DNA of 64,000 nucleotides from assembly GCA_977017575.1 (NCBI GenBank), contig CDRNVI010000001.1, positions 186,001 through 250,000 of the forward strand, in the 5' to 3' direction. Positions 19,534 through 29,666 of this stretch are shown here, in pieces. This DNA comes from Paramoeba atlantica. Its lineage: Eukaryota; Discosea. Under the pieces are notes generated by a model. That model did not search any database and had not been told where the DNA came from. It saw only the letters and a list, made by a program, of their open reading frames with translations. Position numbers and translations under genes: made by a program. Each line of letters opens with the position of its first letter. Within the stretch, counting starts at the first letter, position 1.

Positions 19534-20718
19534 ATGCCCCCCACCCCAATTACTGCTCGTGCCCGTCGTCCCAGGCGACGACGGGTGGATATTCTTACCC
19601 CTGTTTCCTCCCCGTCTCTCCGCCAGCGCGAAAGACGGCCACGCGTGCGTGGTACTACTCCTCCTCCCCGCCCTCTCTCCCCGTTACGTCTAAGGCGCAG
19701 AAGCGTCTCCCTCCCAATCCGTCCTCTACCCCGGCTTCCCGTTCCCGTTTACGCCGCCGCGAAGACGGCCGCCGCCAAAACCGCCGCCGTCGTAACCGCC
19801 GACGCCGCACAGCCGCCAGGGAGACGCCGCCAGGAGTTGCTGAGGGCGATTCTTCGAATGCCCCCCGAGGACCCGCGCGCCACCCAGATGAACGAGGCGC
19901 TCCAGCCCATGTGGGCGACGGCCACGTGGGCCACAAGGGAGCGATTGTGGTTCCGCCTGCGCGAGTATTGCCAGGCGAAGGGAATCACCGCGAATCCTGC
20001 AAACGCGGTGCTCTTCCTAGAGACTCTGCCTCTCGCTACCTCGACGCGCATGGGGTACGCAGGGGCATTGAGGACTCTGTTCGAGCTCATGGGAATCGAA
20101 GGTACCCCATTGAGTCTCTACGTAAAGGCCCTGCAGGCGCAGGGGGGGCTAGAACCCACGCGGCAGATGCTACCAATCACGCCACTTCTTCTGAAGAAGC
20201 TGAGACGTCACCTCGACGTAAAGGAGAGCATGTGTTGCCTCCTGTGTTGGAAAGCCGCTGCGAGATGGACCGAGACCGCCGACCTGAGGCGGGAGCAGTT
20301 TGTGAGTGTGGCCAGTCACGAGGTAGTCATTTATTGGGGCAGGGGGACCAAGACAACCCGTCTGAATCCTTACCGGCCGTACCTCTACGCGATAGTGACT
20401 GGACCGGGGACACCCGAACTGGCTCAGTTTGTGGGAAGTTTGAGACCAGGCCAACGCCTGTGTTACACGACGGTCCGGGAGATGGACCACAGGATGAATC
20501 AGCTTCTCGGTCCGGGGTATGGAACGCATTCCATAAAAAGAGGTGCAATAACTTGCCTGTTTCACGAGATCTCCCTCGGGAATCTCAGGATGGAGGACGT
20601 CCAGAACCTCACGAAACACCTCAACGTCGAATCACTGCTGCGCTACAACGCAAGCAGTATTACAACGGCAAGGGCTCTCGGGACGCAGAGAGTCTCAGCA
20701 CGTCTCCCAGTGCTGTAA
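19534..20718 (+). CDS. DL-C tyrosine recombinase
   Basis: It starts just after gag in the same phase. An Arg/Pro-rich N-terminus precedes a SAM-like core domain (MWATATWATRERLWFRLREYC). The catalytic part follows: ARWTETADLRREQF (first Arg), WGRGTKTTRLNPY (Lys/Arg region), HSIKRGAITCLF (H-x3-R) and LTKHLNVESLLRYN (second His and candidate Tyr). YRs of this class integrate circular cDNA without target duplication. Its whole length is overlapped by a second open frame leading to RT. Confidence 0.88.
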   Translation: MPPTPITARARRPRRRRVDILTPVSSPSLRQRERRPRVRGTTPPPRPLSPLRLRRRSVSLPIRPLPRLPVPVYAAAKTAAAKTAAVVTADAAQPPGRRRQELLRAILRMPPEDPRATQMNEALQPMWATATWATRERLWFRLREYCQAKGITANPANAVLFLETLPLATSTRMGYAGALRTLFELMGIEGTPLSLYVKALQAQGGLEPTRQMLPITPLLLKKLRRHLDVKESMCCLLCWKAAARWTETADLRREQFVSVASHEVVIYWGRGTKTTRLNPYRPYLYAIVTGPGTPELAQFVGSLRPGQRLCYTTVREMDHRMNQLLGPGYGTHSIKRGAITCLFHEISLGNLRMEDVQNLTKHLNVESLLRYNASSITTARALGTQRVSARLPVL

Positions 20719-22403
20719 CCTCGGAGCACGTGGCAAAGTGCTTCGAGGAAGTGCCTTACCTTCGCAGGCACTCCGTTGTTTGTGCACGCCGCTCTTCACG
20801 GCTAGCCAAGGCACACGACGCTCACCTACCTTTGCACGTTAAGAAGTCGATACCTGTTATCCATTTGGATCAGGTTAAGGAGTGGATGAGTATGTCAGCT
20901 GCCACTCGTTTTCGCAAGGTAGTGGATGAACTATTATGGGTACCTAAAGCCCCGTACCCCGAACCTAGTGTGAAAGGTTCGTTGCCTGAGGCGGACGTCC
21001 GATTGTTGGAGGACGCAGGCATAATCTCTAAGGTCCCGGCGCAGGAGTTGAGAAAGCGCCCATCGGTGCAGTTCATGATTCCCTTCACGGTTGTGGAGAC
21101 CGATGATGAGGGCAATCAGCGCAGAAGATTTATTTCATGGACAAGGGACGATAACGATAGATTAAAATCATATGAACCAAAGGTCCCATTATATCATCCC
21201 TCCAAGTATCTTCATAAGGCGCACGAGCCGATGGCTGTGAAGCGGGACTTCACATGCGGGTTTTACCAGATTGGTATCCCGAAGAGGGCGCGGCCCAAAT
21301 TCCGCCTTAGAACGAACAGTGGAGACGTGTATGAGATGAACGTCCTCCCGATGGGCCATAGGTGTGCACCGGAGGTTATGCACACGGTTACCGCCGCGAT
21401 TGCTGGCGAGGCGTCGATTTGTTCTCAGCGCTACTCGTTTCACCGAGGCGCTATCGACGTTTATGTTGACGGAGTTCGGTTTGCAGGAACCGACTCCGAG
21501 GCCACCACGTACGCTCAGTTCATTGACGAGCGTTGCGACAAGGCGAACGGTCTTTTCAAAGATCGGGGTCAGCCCCCTGTAGCACGGTACGTCTTCAATG
21601 GGGTGGCGTTCGACCATAACGCGCATACGGTCTGCCTGGGACCGCGAGTGATCAGGAAACTGCGAGCCGACTCTTTCTTCAACATTTCCTTTGTTGACCT
21701 AGAGGCGGTGGTGGGGCGCCTCATTTATGGCTCCGCAGTTCTCCGACTCAATATGCCGCGGTTTTATTTCGCTTTGAAGGTGGCGCAACGGCGTATCAAC
21801 TTGTTGAACCGTTGCCCGAAGTTATGTGACCGTCCGGTCGCACTCCCTGTCGTCACTCGCTCCATGCTAGCAGAGTGGAGAAACGAGTTGTTGGAGAATG
21901 TTCCACGGTCTCCACCTCCCCATCCCGATGTTGTTCCACACAAGCATCGTCTCTACACCGATGCCTCGGTGAAAGGGTGGGGAGCGATTATGTATTTAGA
22001 CAGCGGAGAGGTTTTGATTACGGGAGAGGCGTGGCCTGAGTCATCCTCGTATGAGGTGAATCGTGCGGAAGCTGCAGCAGTCCGCTTAGCCCTCGAGAAG
22101 TTTTCCGCGCATTGCCCCCGTGGAACCTGCTTGGATGTTTTTGTTGATAACACCTCCTGTCAGGCTGCACTGAACAGGAGGATCTCCAAGTCAGAGGGGG
22201 TTTCAATGGAATTGCGCGAAGTCCTGCGACTGACAGAGGAGAAAGGTATTTGTGTCAAGGCAGCGTATATATCCACGGATGAGAACCCGGCGGATGCTGT
22301 CAGTCGCGGGAAGGATATTGAGATGGAGAAGGTCAAGAGATATGAAGGTAAGATCGAGAGAGACATTAGTGATGTAGACAGTCATATTCAGAGAAAACCC
22401 TAA
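20719..22403 (+). CDS. DL-C reverse transcriptase-RNase H
   Basis: Only the part clear of YR is given; the frame is open upstream to about 19368, across the whole YR gene. RT features: RRRFISWTRDDNDR, KRDFTCGFYQIGIPKRARPKFRLR (motif A area), MNVLPMGHRCAPEVMHTV (motif B) and DVYVDGVRFAG (motif C, a Y-x-D-G box found in all DIRS-like copies here). RNase H follows: LYTDASVKGWGAIMYL, NRAEAAAVRLAL, FVDNTSCQAALNR and ENPADAVSR. The order YR before RT is as I recall for kinetoplastid VIPER and unlike DIRS1. Confidence 0.88.
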
Positions 22404-22504
22404 GGGACAGGATCACCAAATACAAAAAAAAAAGACAAGAAAAAAAGAAAAAAAAACAAAGACAAAAAAACAAAGACAAAAAAACAAAGACAAAAAAACA
22501 AAGA

Positions 22505-22538
<34 letters not shown>

Positions 22539-22980
22539 CGGACGGGGTGCTGGGGTATGGAGGTTGTCCCTATAATTTTGGAAGGTTATGGATGTTAATC
22601 GGTTAACAGGTCTTTATTCTCACTCCTTGTTTTTTCGGAAGCAAGGTTCCCCAATGTGAGGTAGGGATGAGTAAAGGTTTCCTTTGCACTACGGTTAGCG
22701 CCTTAATGTTTTTAGCCGCGTCACTGTTGACACGGCCCTACGCATCACGCCTAGTTGCTCCACACTTCTAGGTACACAAGTTGGTCTAGGGCAGAGGATA
22801 AAAACGTAACCTGCGTAGCTCGTGTGAGCTTGTAAAGGGCGTGGCAGTGGACTGGTCATCTATTGCTATCGTTATCCTTTTGTGAGTTCTGGGATGGTAT
22901 ATGAAAAATTATTTTACTATGTGATTGGGCATTTCTTTTGTTTATTTATATTGATTGTGTGACGTGTGTGTGGGCAGGTT
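22404..22980 (+). repeat. DL-C 3' spacer: CAAAGACAAAAA tandem repeats, poly(A), LINE-II-like structured RNA
   Basis: Four copies of a 14-nt AACAAAGACAAAAA unit lead into poly(A) at 22506-22537. From 22541 GGGGTGCTGG onward the layout mirrors the LINE-II 3' UTR: a hairpin (CCTTG ... CAAGG, with UUCG-like apex), TTCCCCAATGTGAGGTAG and GCGTCACTGTTGACACG. Paired positions differ from LINE-II but stay complementary. It could be an old LINE-II tail nested in DL-C or an element-owned copy of the same RNA domain. I see no ORF. Confidence 0.65.
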
Positions 22981-23333
22981 GGCCGAGGGTTCCGGTGGGG
23001 GGGAACCCCGTTAACAACGTGACATATGATTTTTGGTTTTATGCAGGCTTTCTTTTGAACGAGGTATAAGCGTGTGAATTCTATCTACTATACGTTCTTG
23101 GATTTCGGGACGATTTCGCTGTGTGATTATATTAGTCATAGTTGTTTACTTATATTTGTTTGTTTACGTATATGTTTTCATGGAGCCCCTCGGCGTGGAT
23201 TTCTAAATTCATATACCCCCCTAATGGACCTACTATGTACTTGGTTCGTCTACTGGGTCAAAATATAGAGGCAATGCCGCGTTTCATACTTCTCCCCCCT
23301 TATTAATCGCAAAAAAAAAAAAAAAAAAAAAAA

Positions 23334-23575
23334 CTATTTAGTTTTTACTGTTTTAGTTTTTACTGTTTCTTGTTTGTAGTATATACTTAGGGGAGATTAA
23401 ATTGCTAGTTTTGGGCTGAGAGAAAAAACAAAAGGTACATCTGTGGAAACAAAAAGATTTGCTAATTTGATTGCTTATTTTCAACTCGTATACCCCCCCC
23501 AATGGACCTACTTGGTTCGTCTACTGGGTCAAAATATAGAGGCAATGCCGCGATTCAAAAAAAAAAAAAAAAAAA
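23334..23575 (+). mobile_element. LINE-II 3' tail, short
   Basis: It begins within the TTTTAGTTTTTACTGTTT stretch of the LINE-II 3' UTR, downstream of the structured domain, and ends early in poly(A) at 23557-23575. It follows directly on the poly(A) at 23311-23333. Confidence 0.85.
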
Positions 23576-23920
23576 CTATAAAAAAAGTGTTCTTTAAAAA
23601 AAAAAAAAAAAATGATGGGGGGATGTGGCCAGCGTCCGGATTTCCTGCGGATTTTAAGGTACGGGGTTGGCGTTTTGAAGGGAGGTAGGGGTTTGCTAGT
23701 TTTTGGTTTGCTAATTTCGGGATTAAGACTTTTAGATACGTAATTGGACAGTTGTAATAAATGCAAAACACATTGCTATCGTCATCTATTGCTATCAAAA
23801 AAAAACGATATTTTATTTATAAAAAAAAAATTTAATTCGTAGGTGACACCCCCGTACTGAAAACGATAAAAAAAAAACCCTTGAACGTTTAAACAAATTT
23901 TCAGTTCGAGCAGTAGCCCC
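23576..23920. other. A/T-rich interval without recognised content
   Basis: It contains A-runs at 23596-23612, 23796-23804, 23821-23831 and 23869-23878, and an unassigned G-rich stretch around 23613-23690. I see no ORF, RNA gene or repeat match. The closely spaced A-runs could be several very short retro-insertions. Confidence 0.5.
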
Positions 23921-24417
23921 CATGCCTCCCCAGCCGATCGGGGATATGGAAGGAAAGTCACGCCCCCCAACCGATGAATTTTCAACAGAGGCTATGCTGA
24001 GCAAAGGAATCCGCGACGAACTCCTAAAAAATAACAGGATTGCTCCAATCATTCGTGCAACAAGCGAAAAAGGGAACTCGAGATGGCTACACTCGACCGT
24101 CAAATTGGTCCCGTCAAAACTATTCACATTAGCACTGCTACCACGCTTGGGGGTCGCACATAAGGGTCTTCCAGAAAATTTACAATGCCCTGGTTGTCAC
24201 ATTCTTCTTTCAGCCGAAGCTGCAATGGCCCATGTATCCGGATGCGCACAATGTTCAGGGAGTAACGTGACAACAAAGCACGATGCTTTAGTCAGACGGA
24301 TTTATAATTTATGTATGAAAGCTGGAATCCCCTGTGAGCGCGAGCCCCGACAGTTCACTTCCTACAAATGCACCTCTTGTGGAGCCTCGTTTGACTGCGG
24401 AAGGAAACGTAAACATA
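23921..24417 (+). pseudogene. LINE-I fragment: linker, fingers and start of the second finger
   Basis: The open frame covers LRDELLKN-type linker, ATSEKGNSRWLHS, CPGCHILL ... AHVSGCAQCSG, KHDALVRRIYNLCMKAGIPCEREPRQFTSYKCTSCG. It stops where a new LINE-I 5' end joins at TTGTTG (24418). It is most similar to the 24569-25069 piece just downstream. Both ends are truncated, so it is a scrap of a subfamily related to the 13.4 kb copy. Confidence 0.82.
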
Positions 24418-25236
24418 TTGTTGAATAGCATTTCCTATTCTTACTTTTCATGGGGATGTTTACCCGCAGCCGGGCGAAAGACACGGGAGTAGCTCCCGTC
24501 GTGCAGCCTCTGCCGCCGTCCCGCCGAAGGAAGAAACCGCCCGAGGAACGATCTCCAGTGGCACCGATCTATGTCTGCGAGCCGGGATCCCATGCGAGCG
24601 TGAACCGCGACAATTCACATCATACCGATGCCTTAAATGTACCGAAGCGGTGAGCGAACAGCGAAAACAGGAGCATCAGAAAACATGTGGAACCACATCC
24701 TTCCATCGAAGCGGCCCGGACCTCGTGATCTTTTGGGTGTCGGGTGAAATATTTTATGATTTCACGGTAACAAATGAACTATCGAAATCAAACATCCACA
24801 AACGGGGAGCCCAACTGATGCAGGAAGCAGAAAAAAGGAAGCTGGACACTTATGTAAACTCCGATCTAATTCCTCGGGAAAAATTTGTATGCCTATCAGT
24901 GCTTGCCGGAGGAGCCATGAACAAAAGCAGTGTCGCCCTTCTGAAGGCATTAGCTGATGCAAACGGACGTGATCGTGAAACCGTAGTGCGAGATTTTGGA
25001 ATGCATCTACAAGAATTAAACGGTGTCATTCTGAACGCTCAAATGGGCAAAGCGTTGTCGCAAGTTTAAAATTTAATATTTAGTTATTCAATAGCCAGCT
25101 TACAAAGACGCGTAAGCTTAGTTAGTTACTATCCCCCTGACAAGGGGGGTAGCGCCAATACGAAACGGAAGAAAACAAAAAAGAAAAAGCAGAGGAGCCA
25201 GTACATCAGATGCAGCCAAAAAAAAAAAAAAAAAAA
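24418..25236 (+). mobile_element. Chimeric LINE-I: 5' end joined directly to C-terminal end
   Basis: An SL stub (TTGTTG, 24418-24423), the family leader and ATG at 24450 start MGMFTRSRAKDTGVAPVVQPLPPSRRRKKP. At about 24569 the sequence jumps, out of frame, to LINE-I C-terminal sequence. That part is open over 24650-25069 and holds HRSGPDLVIFWVSGEIFYDFTV, then a 3' UTR and poly(A) from 25218. About 4 kb of internal sequence is absent. Template switching during reverse transcription, or a spliced template, would both explain it. Confidence 0.83.
24650..25069 (+). pseudogene. LINE-I RLE C-terminal fragment
   Basis: The frame contains KTCGTTSFHRSGPDLVIFWVSGEIFYDFTVTNELS, the PD ... D endonuclease core, and the conserved tail with LQELNGVILNAQMGKAL. 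The first coding bases of the fragment (CTATGTCTGCGAGCCGGG, about 24570) lie just upstream. The 3' UTR holds hairpin AGCTTAC-AAAGACGC-GTAAGCT (about 25098-25119), which matches AGCTTGC ... GCAAGC at 46410 with a compensating pair change. Confidence 0.8.
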
Positions 25237-28064
25237 ATGGCACCGCCGTCGCCAACGTCGCCGCCGCCGCCGGCATCGCCGCCACCGCCAAGCGGTAGCC
25301 GCCAAGTCACTAATGCAACCCAAACGCCGCATCCCGCCGCCATCTCACCACATTCGCGACTGACGTCACATCCCTTGGATGAATCGGTTCACGATCCGAT
25401 CGCCTCCTCTATGCCACGTTTGTCATCGCCCTTGTCACCTCCTGAGTCACTGTCCAAGCCATCGGGACTTCCTCCACCACCCGATTCGCCGTCGCCCTCC
25501 CCTGGACGAAGCGCGTCAACTCTGTCTACAGGTTTTTCTACACGGCCGTCCTCACCTCAACGACCTCCCTCGTCACCTCTTCCGGTAACACCGCCGGACT
25601 CCCCGAAAGCGAAACAAAAAACTGCTAAGTCGGAGTGTACAGTCAAAATTAAGAGTGCCATACTCTCTTCGGATTTCTTCAACCGTCGTCACAAAAAGCT
25701 AAATCTTGTCCAACATAGCATGCCACAAGACGACAGCCCAATAATTCGCCACCCACAGGGTTGCATCAAGATGAAAAAAAACACAGCTAGAGAAACAGCT
25801 TTCACTAAGAGTAGCAAAGAACCGACCTACGCACAAGCAGCCACCCCTCCACCGAAAGAGCCCACTACCCTTGACGAGCTCGTGTTAAGACCATTAAATC
25901 CATCGGCGGTAGCCAGAGACAATCTCCGCAAGAAAATTATGGAACTGCAAATATCCAACCAGAGAGGCAAAGAAAACGAAACTAGCGACAAGGAAAATTC
26001 AGAACACAGTGTAAGAGCACAAGCCATCGCACTGCACATGCACGGGGGTGATTCGAATAATAACGAGCATATCATGCGCCTTGAAAAACTATACGGGGAC
26101 TCAACGCCTGCGAAGCATACATCAGATAGTCAATCAGCATCACCAACACCATCCCCAGCTCAGGTTGAATTCCATGAATGCGAGTCTCCTACGCCCAAAG
26201 ACTACACTCCCCAAGGACTACCCTCGCCACCTATTCCCGTAGACATTGAAGTCTCAAACGAAAGCAGATCTTCCATCATTTATTGTGAGAAGAGCGACAA
26301 CGATACATATGTGGAAAACATCCTGAGCGCGATAAATCCAGAAGTGCAATTTCCACTTACATCTAAAGAAATAATTCAATCGTGCTCGAGTATCAAAAAT
26401 GGAACAAACTGCACGATCGTTTGGACTTTCGACCGGCAAACCAAACTCAACATCTCTGAAGGAACAGTAATGAAAATAAACAGTAGGGCCGGTAAAAAGA
26501 AAGTTACAATCCAATACAAAGGCGTTCGAGGACATCGCACTGGAGATACATTTGGTGGCTTTCTTCCACCACAAGAAAACATTCGAATCTATCAAATACA
26601 GTGGCATTGCACACCGATGGGCAAAGAGGCGGGCGAGCACGAAGAGGAGGGAGAACACGGAATAAACATGGAATCAACGCTTCACTCAAGCAATTGGGGT
26701 GAGGACGATGTTGATCATCTGCCCATTCCGACCGCCAAGACAATAAGCACAGATTACATTCCGACAGTGATTGCAATATACCGCGATATCATGCAGACCT
26801 ACGAAAGCAGCGACTATCCTCTAAGAAACAAAATCTGGAATAAAGTTCTTTCTGCCATGAAATTGTCCTTAGCCGCCGTACGACAGGCCAACGGCAGACG
26901 GAGACGACGACGACCGCTGACGCGTGATTCTATGAATCCTAATGGATCTGAAGAACACGAGGAAAAAGAACGCGAAGAAAAGGAAGATCTGCGAGCCATT
27001 AAAAAGGCCACGCGTCTTGCTCTAGAAGGTTGCGTTTCAAAGGCCACAAAGGTATTGGATCGTTCGTTCAACCGCAGCACCCTCACAGTTCAAGAAACAA
27101 TGCAAAAATTACGGGAATTACATCCTGAACAATCTTGCGACTTTGCGGTCCCCGACGACGCCCCCATCATAGCAGCAATCTCCATCTACGAACTTCGAAG
27201 CGCTAGCAAGCGATTGGCCAAGGGAGTCAGTCCGGGACCCACAGGTACCACTGATAGCGTTATTAGGTTGCTCATTGACGATGAACCTTGTTGCAACAGT
27301 CTGTGCCACATGATGGGAGACCTTATCAACGGGTTTCTCTCGCGCCAAGTGATGCAGCGACTGAATAGGGCTCGTCTCGTAGCAATTGCAAAGCCAGACG
27401 GTGGAGTTCGCCCCGTAGCTATCGGCGAAATTTTCGGCAAACTGGCGGGCTTAATACTTCTTCAAAGATATGAAAAAACGCTTGAGCCGTTATTCTCACC
27501 CATGCAACAGGGAGTCTTTTCGCAAGCCGGATGCGAGAGAATTGTACACAAGTTACGCGATCGCTACCTAGATGGACATACAATATTATCAGTTGATATG
27601 AAAAATGCATTTAATACACCATCCAGAAACGAACTGGCAAAAAGCGTTTTCGCTTTTGCAACCCTAAAACCCTTCCAAAGATTCTTCGCAGCAGAATACT
27701 CGGAGCCTTCCGATCTACTCTACTACGGGTCTGATGGGAATTTGGCTGGCATTATTCCGAGTTCGGCTGGTGTGAGACAGGGCTCTGCTCTGGCAAGTCT
27801 GTATTTCTGTGTCTTCTGCCAACCCATACTCGAAACGCTCGCTTCAGAATATCCCGCAGTAGAAATAAACGCGTACATCGACGACATTACGCTTGTTTCT
27901 CGTGACCCTTCCAATCTGGAGAAGGCGTTCTTCAGATTAAAAGACCTGTTGAAAGATAAACGAGTACTATTAGCTGAATCAAAATGCGTGTGGTATCAAG
28001 GAACTTCAGATCATGGAATCCCAATGGCCCTCCACGAACAGGGAGTCAAGTCAGAGACGGAGGC
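25237..28064 (+). CDS. LINE-I N-terminal and RT part
   Basis: The ATG at 25237 is formed at the poly(A) junction and is probably accidental. The Pro/Ser-rich region has CCGCCG-type codons. Further on are the beta-rich domain (NGTNCTIVWTFDRQTKLNISEGTV ... FLPPQENIRIYQIQWH) and an Arg-rich linker before the RT: GVSPGPTGTTDSVIRLL, GGVRPVAIGEIFGKLAG, motif A VDMKNAFNTPSR, motif B AGVRQGSALASLYF and motif C NAYIDDITLVS. Homology stops at SETEA where DL-A begins. It is about 85% similar by eye to 41742-46364. Confidence 0.9.
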
Positions 28065-28190
28065 CTGGGAGCTTGCGAGAGTAATTAGTTTATGGTGGGT
28101 AAGATATCTGGAAATTATAAACTATATTTATATTTTCAATTGTTACATAGAAAACTGTTGTTAATCCTACTCGTGTAATTGTAATTTTCA

Positions 28191-29402
28191 ATGCCTACAA
28201 CCCGTTCTCAGGCAGCCGCAGAGGTCGCGATGCGGCAAGAACAGATGAGTTCTCATCCAGAGGAACAAGTGGACGAGCCATTACCAATCTATCCGTCTTC
28301 AAACAAGCGCAGAGCGACGCGTCAACGCTCGCGTTCTCTTCCTCGTCTATCTAATCCTTTTACCCGAGTTGTAGAGGAGGAAATCCCGGAAAAAAATGTT
28401 CCAGACCCAAGAGTGCACTCAGCGAACCAAATGGTGGAAGTGTTTGGTGGTCTGTCGAAGCAGTTGGAGGCGCTCCTTAAGAACCAGCAGGAGCAGCAGT
28501 CTCTTTGGGAGCGGCGTAGCACCCAAGAAAGTGAACGGTTTGAAACGCTTTTAAGTAATATACGGATCGGATCTTCGCTCCATGGCGGCGAACGGGCACA
28601 TATGGCATCAGCTCCCGACACACCGGGAGATCAACCTTTGACATTGGACAAAGTCCGGGATGAGGTACGGAAGATAAAAGATCTATTGGATGATTATGTT
28701 GTGGAATTGAAGGTAACCTGGTATTGGACAGGAGAAACACCAGTGTGTGCACAAACATGGAGAGGCGTGGCTCACACGACGGGAGATGAAACCGATTCAA
28801 TCATTGTAACTTACCCTCACGGAACGTCGGAGCTCCCTCTGCCTGGTGTGACTTACACCAAGATCGAGGTTGTGGGTAAAACACCAATAGACAGCGTTAC
28901 TCAGGACAGCGTCGAAGAGAAAGAATTTGTTCTCCACGATGTCAGTACTTGGGAGTCCTTGTTGGTGCCTCAGAAGGATTATGATGTGTTGGAGAATCGT
29001 CTCCGTGTGGGATTACGTATGCCGACTACATTAACTCCGGAATTGCAATACGTGTGGGATCTCTTCCATCAATGGGTACTCTTGACGCAGGGCAAGGGTG
29101 GGCTCAATCTTGCAGATAAGAAGCATTTAAAGATGGGCCAAATGCTACTGGACCGTTTGCGGATAAAGCAAGCCATTCTCCGAGGAGCAGACCCGCAATA
29201 CGTGGAAACTCATTATGGTGTTCAACAGGACCCAACGGATCAGTTGGGGAACATGCTCGTTAGCAGCATAAATTACAACAAGACTCGCGGCAGGGCTGGC
29301 GGTCACCGAGGACGACGAGCATATTACGGTCGAGGAACACAGGAGCAGAATTCCAAGGTACCGCGATCGGATTTCGCGCTGCGGGGGTCTGGCGGGAAGT
29401 GA
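28191..29402 (+). CDS. DL-A Gag-like protein
   Basis: The ATG directly follows A1. Of 403 residues, about 80-120 form a Gln-rich coiled-coil-like stretch (FGGLSKQLEALLKNQQEQQSLWERR). Then comes the beta-rich domain (LKVTWYWTGETP ... GVAHTTGDETDSIIVTYPHGTSELPLPGVTYTKIEV) and a helical block ending in a Gly/Arg-rich tail. It matches the Gag-like ORFs of the sister elements in position and domain order, though it is the most divergent. The phase is the same as the YR downstream. Confidence 0.75.
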   Translation: MPTTRSQAAAEVAMRQEQMSSHPEEQVDEPLPIYPSSNKRRATRQRSRSLPRLSNPFTRVVEEEIPEKNVPDPRVHSANQMVEVFGGLSKQLEALLKNQQEQQSLWERRSTQESERFETLLSNIRIGSSLHGGERAHMASAPDTPGDQPLTLDKVRDEVRKIKDLLDDYVVELKVTWYWTGETPVCAQTWRGVAHTTGDETDSIIVTYPHGTSELPLPGVTYTKIEVVGKTPIDSVTQDSVEEKEFVLHDVSTWESLLVPQKDYDVLENRLRVGLRMPTTLTPELQYVWDLFHQWVLLTQGKGGLNLADKKHLKMGQMLLDRLRIKQAILRGADPQYVETHYGVQQDPTDQLGNMLVSSINYNKTRGRAGGHRGRRAYYGRGTQEQNSKVPRSDFALRGSGGK

Positions 29403-29666
29403 CTCGGAGAAGTCCGCCCCCGGGCAAAAAGCCAGTCTATACAAAGAATAAAATTAAAGGAAAATTTAGGGAGCAAAAAGAGCAGGGAGAATTTTTTAAG
29501 TCAAAGCACGAAGCAAGAGAATGTACAGCGGATAATAAAAGCAAGTTTAAAGCGTATAACGCAGGATCAAGTCAAGTCAAGTCAAAGGCAAGGCAAGTCA
29601 ACACATCTGCAGTCGGAGGAAACATACAGCCCTGTTTCGCACCCAAAACGGACCCCGCAAACCGTT

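Larger units (their letters stand above)
17951..23204 (+). mobile_element. DL-C: DIRS/PAT-like tyrosine-recombinase retrotransposon, coding parts look whole
   Basis: Parts in order: A repeat 17951-18103, gag-like ORF, YR, RT/RNase H, an A-rich spacer with poly(A) at 22506-22537, a LINE-II-like structured region (22538-22960) and one B repeat (22981-23204). It sits in a LINE-II 3' UTR with no clear target duplication, as expected of recombinase-mediated insertion. Only A at the left and B at the right are seen, instead of the B1-A2-B2 end of DL-A, DL-B and DL-D. A matching solo A-B lies at 61205-61590. It is likely young, since the host LINE tail is nearly identical to its sister. Confidence 0.85.
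16921..23333 (+). mobile_element. LINE-II fragment split by DL-C
   Basis: The copy begins inside the CCHC finger on the preceding poly(A), covers the RLE to a stop at 17511 and enters the 3' UTR. It is interrupted after GCTTGTTTTA at 17950 by the DIRS-like element DL-C. The 3' UTR resumes at 23205 (AAATTCATATACC) and ends in poly(A) at 23311-23333. The unbroken sister tail at 16789 confirms the junction almost to the base. Confidence 0.92.

Noticed and set aside
19534-20718. Bacteriophage-type integrase gene
   Set aside because: The catalytic pattern matches tyrosine recombinases in general, but the gene is embedded between gag and RT with element repeats on both sides.
17951-23204. LTR retrotransposon (Gypsy/Copia/BEL)
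   Set aside because: There are no terminal direct LTRs, no protease and no DDE integrase. The tyrosine recombinase and split A/B repeats identify a DIRS/PAT-like element.
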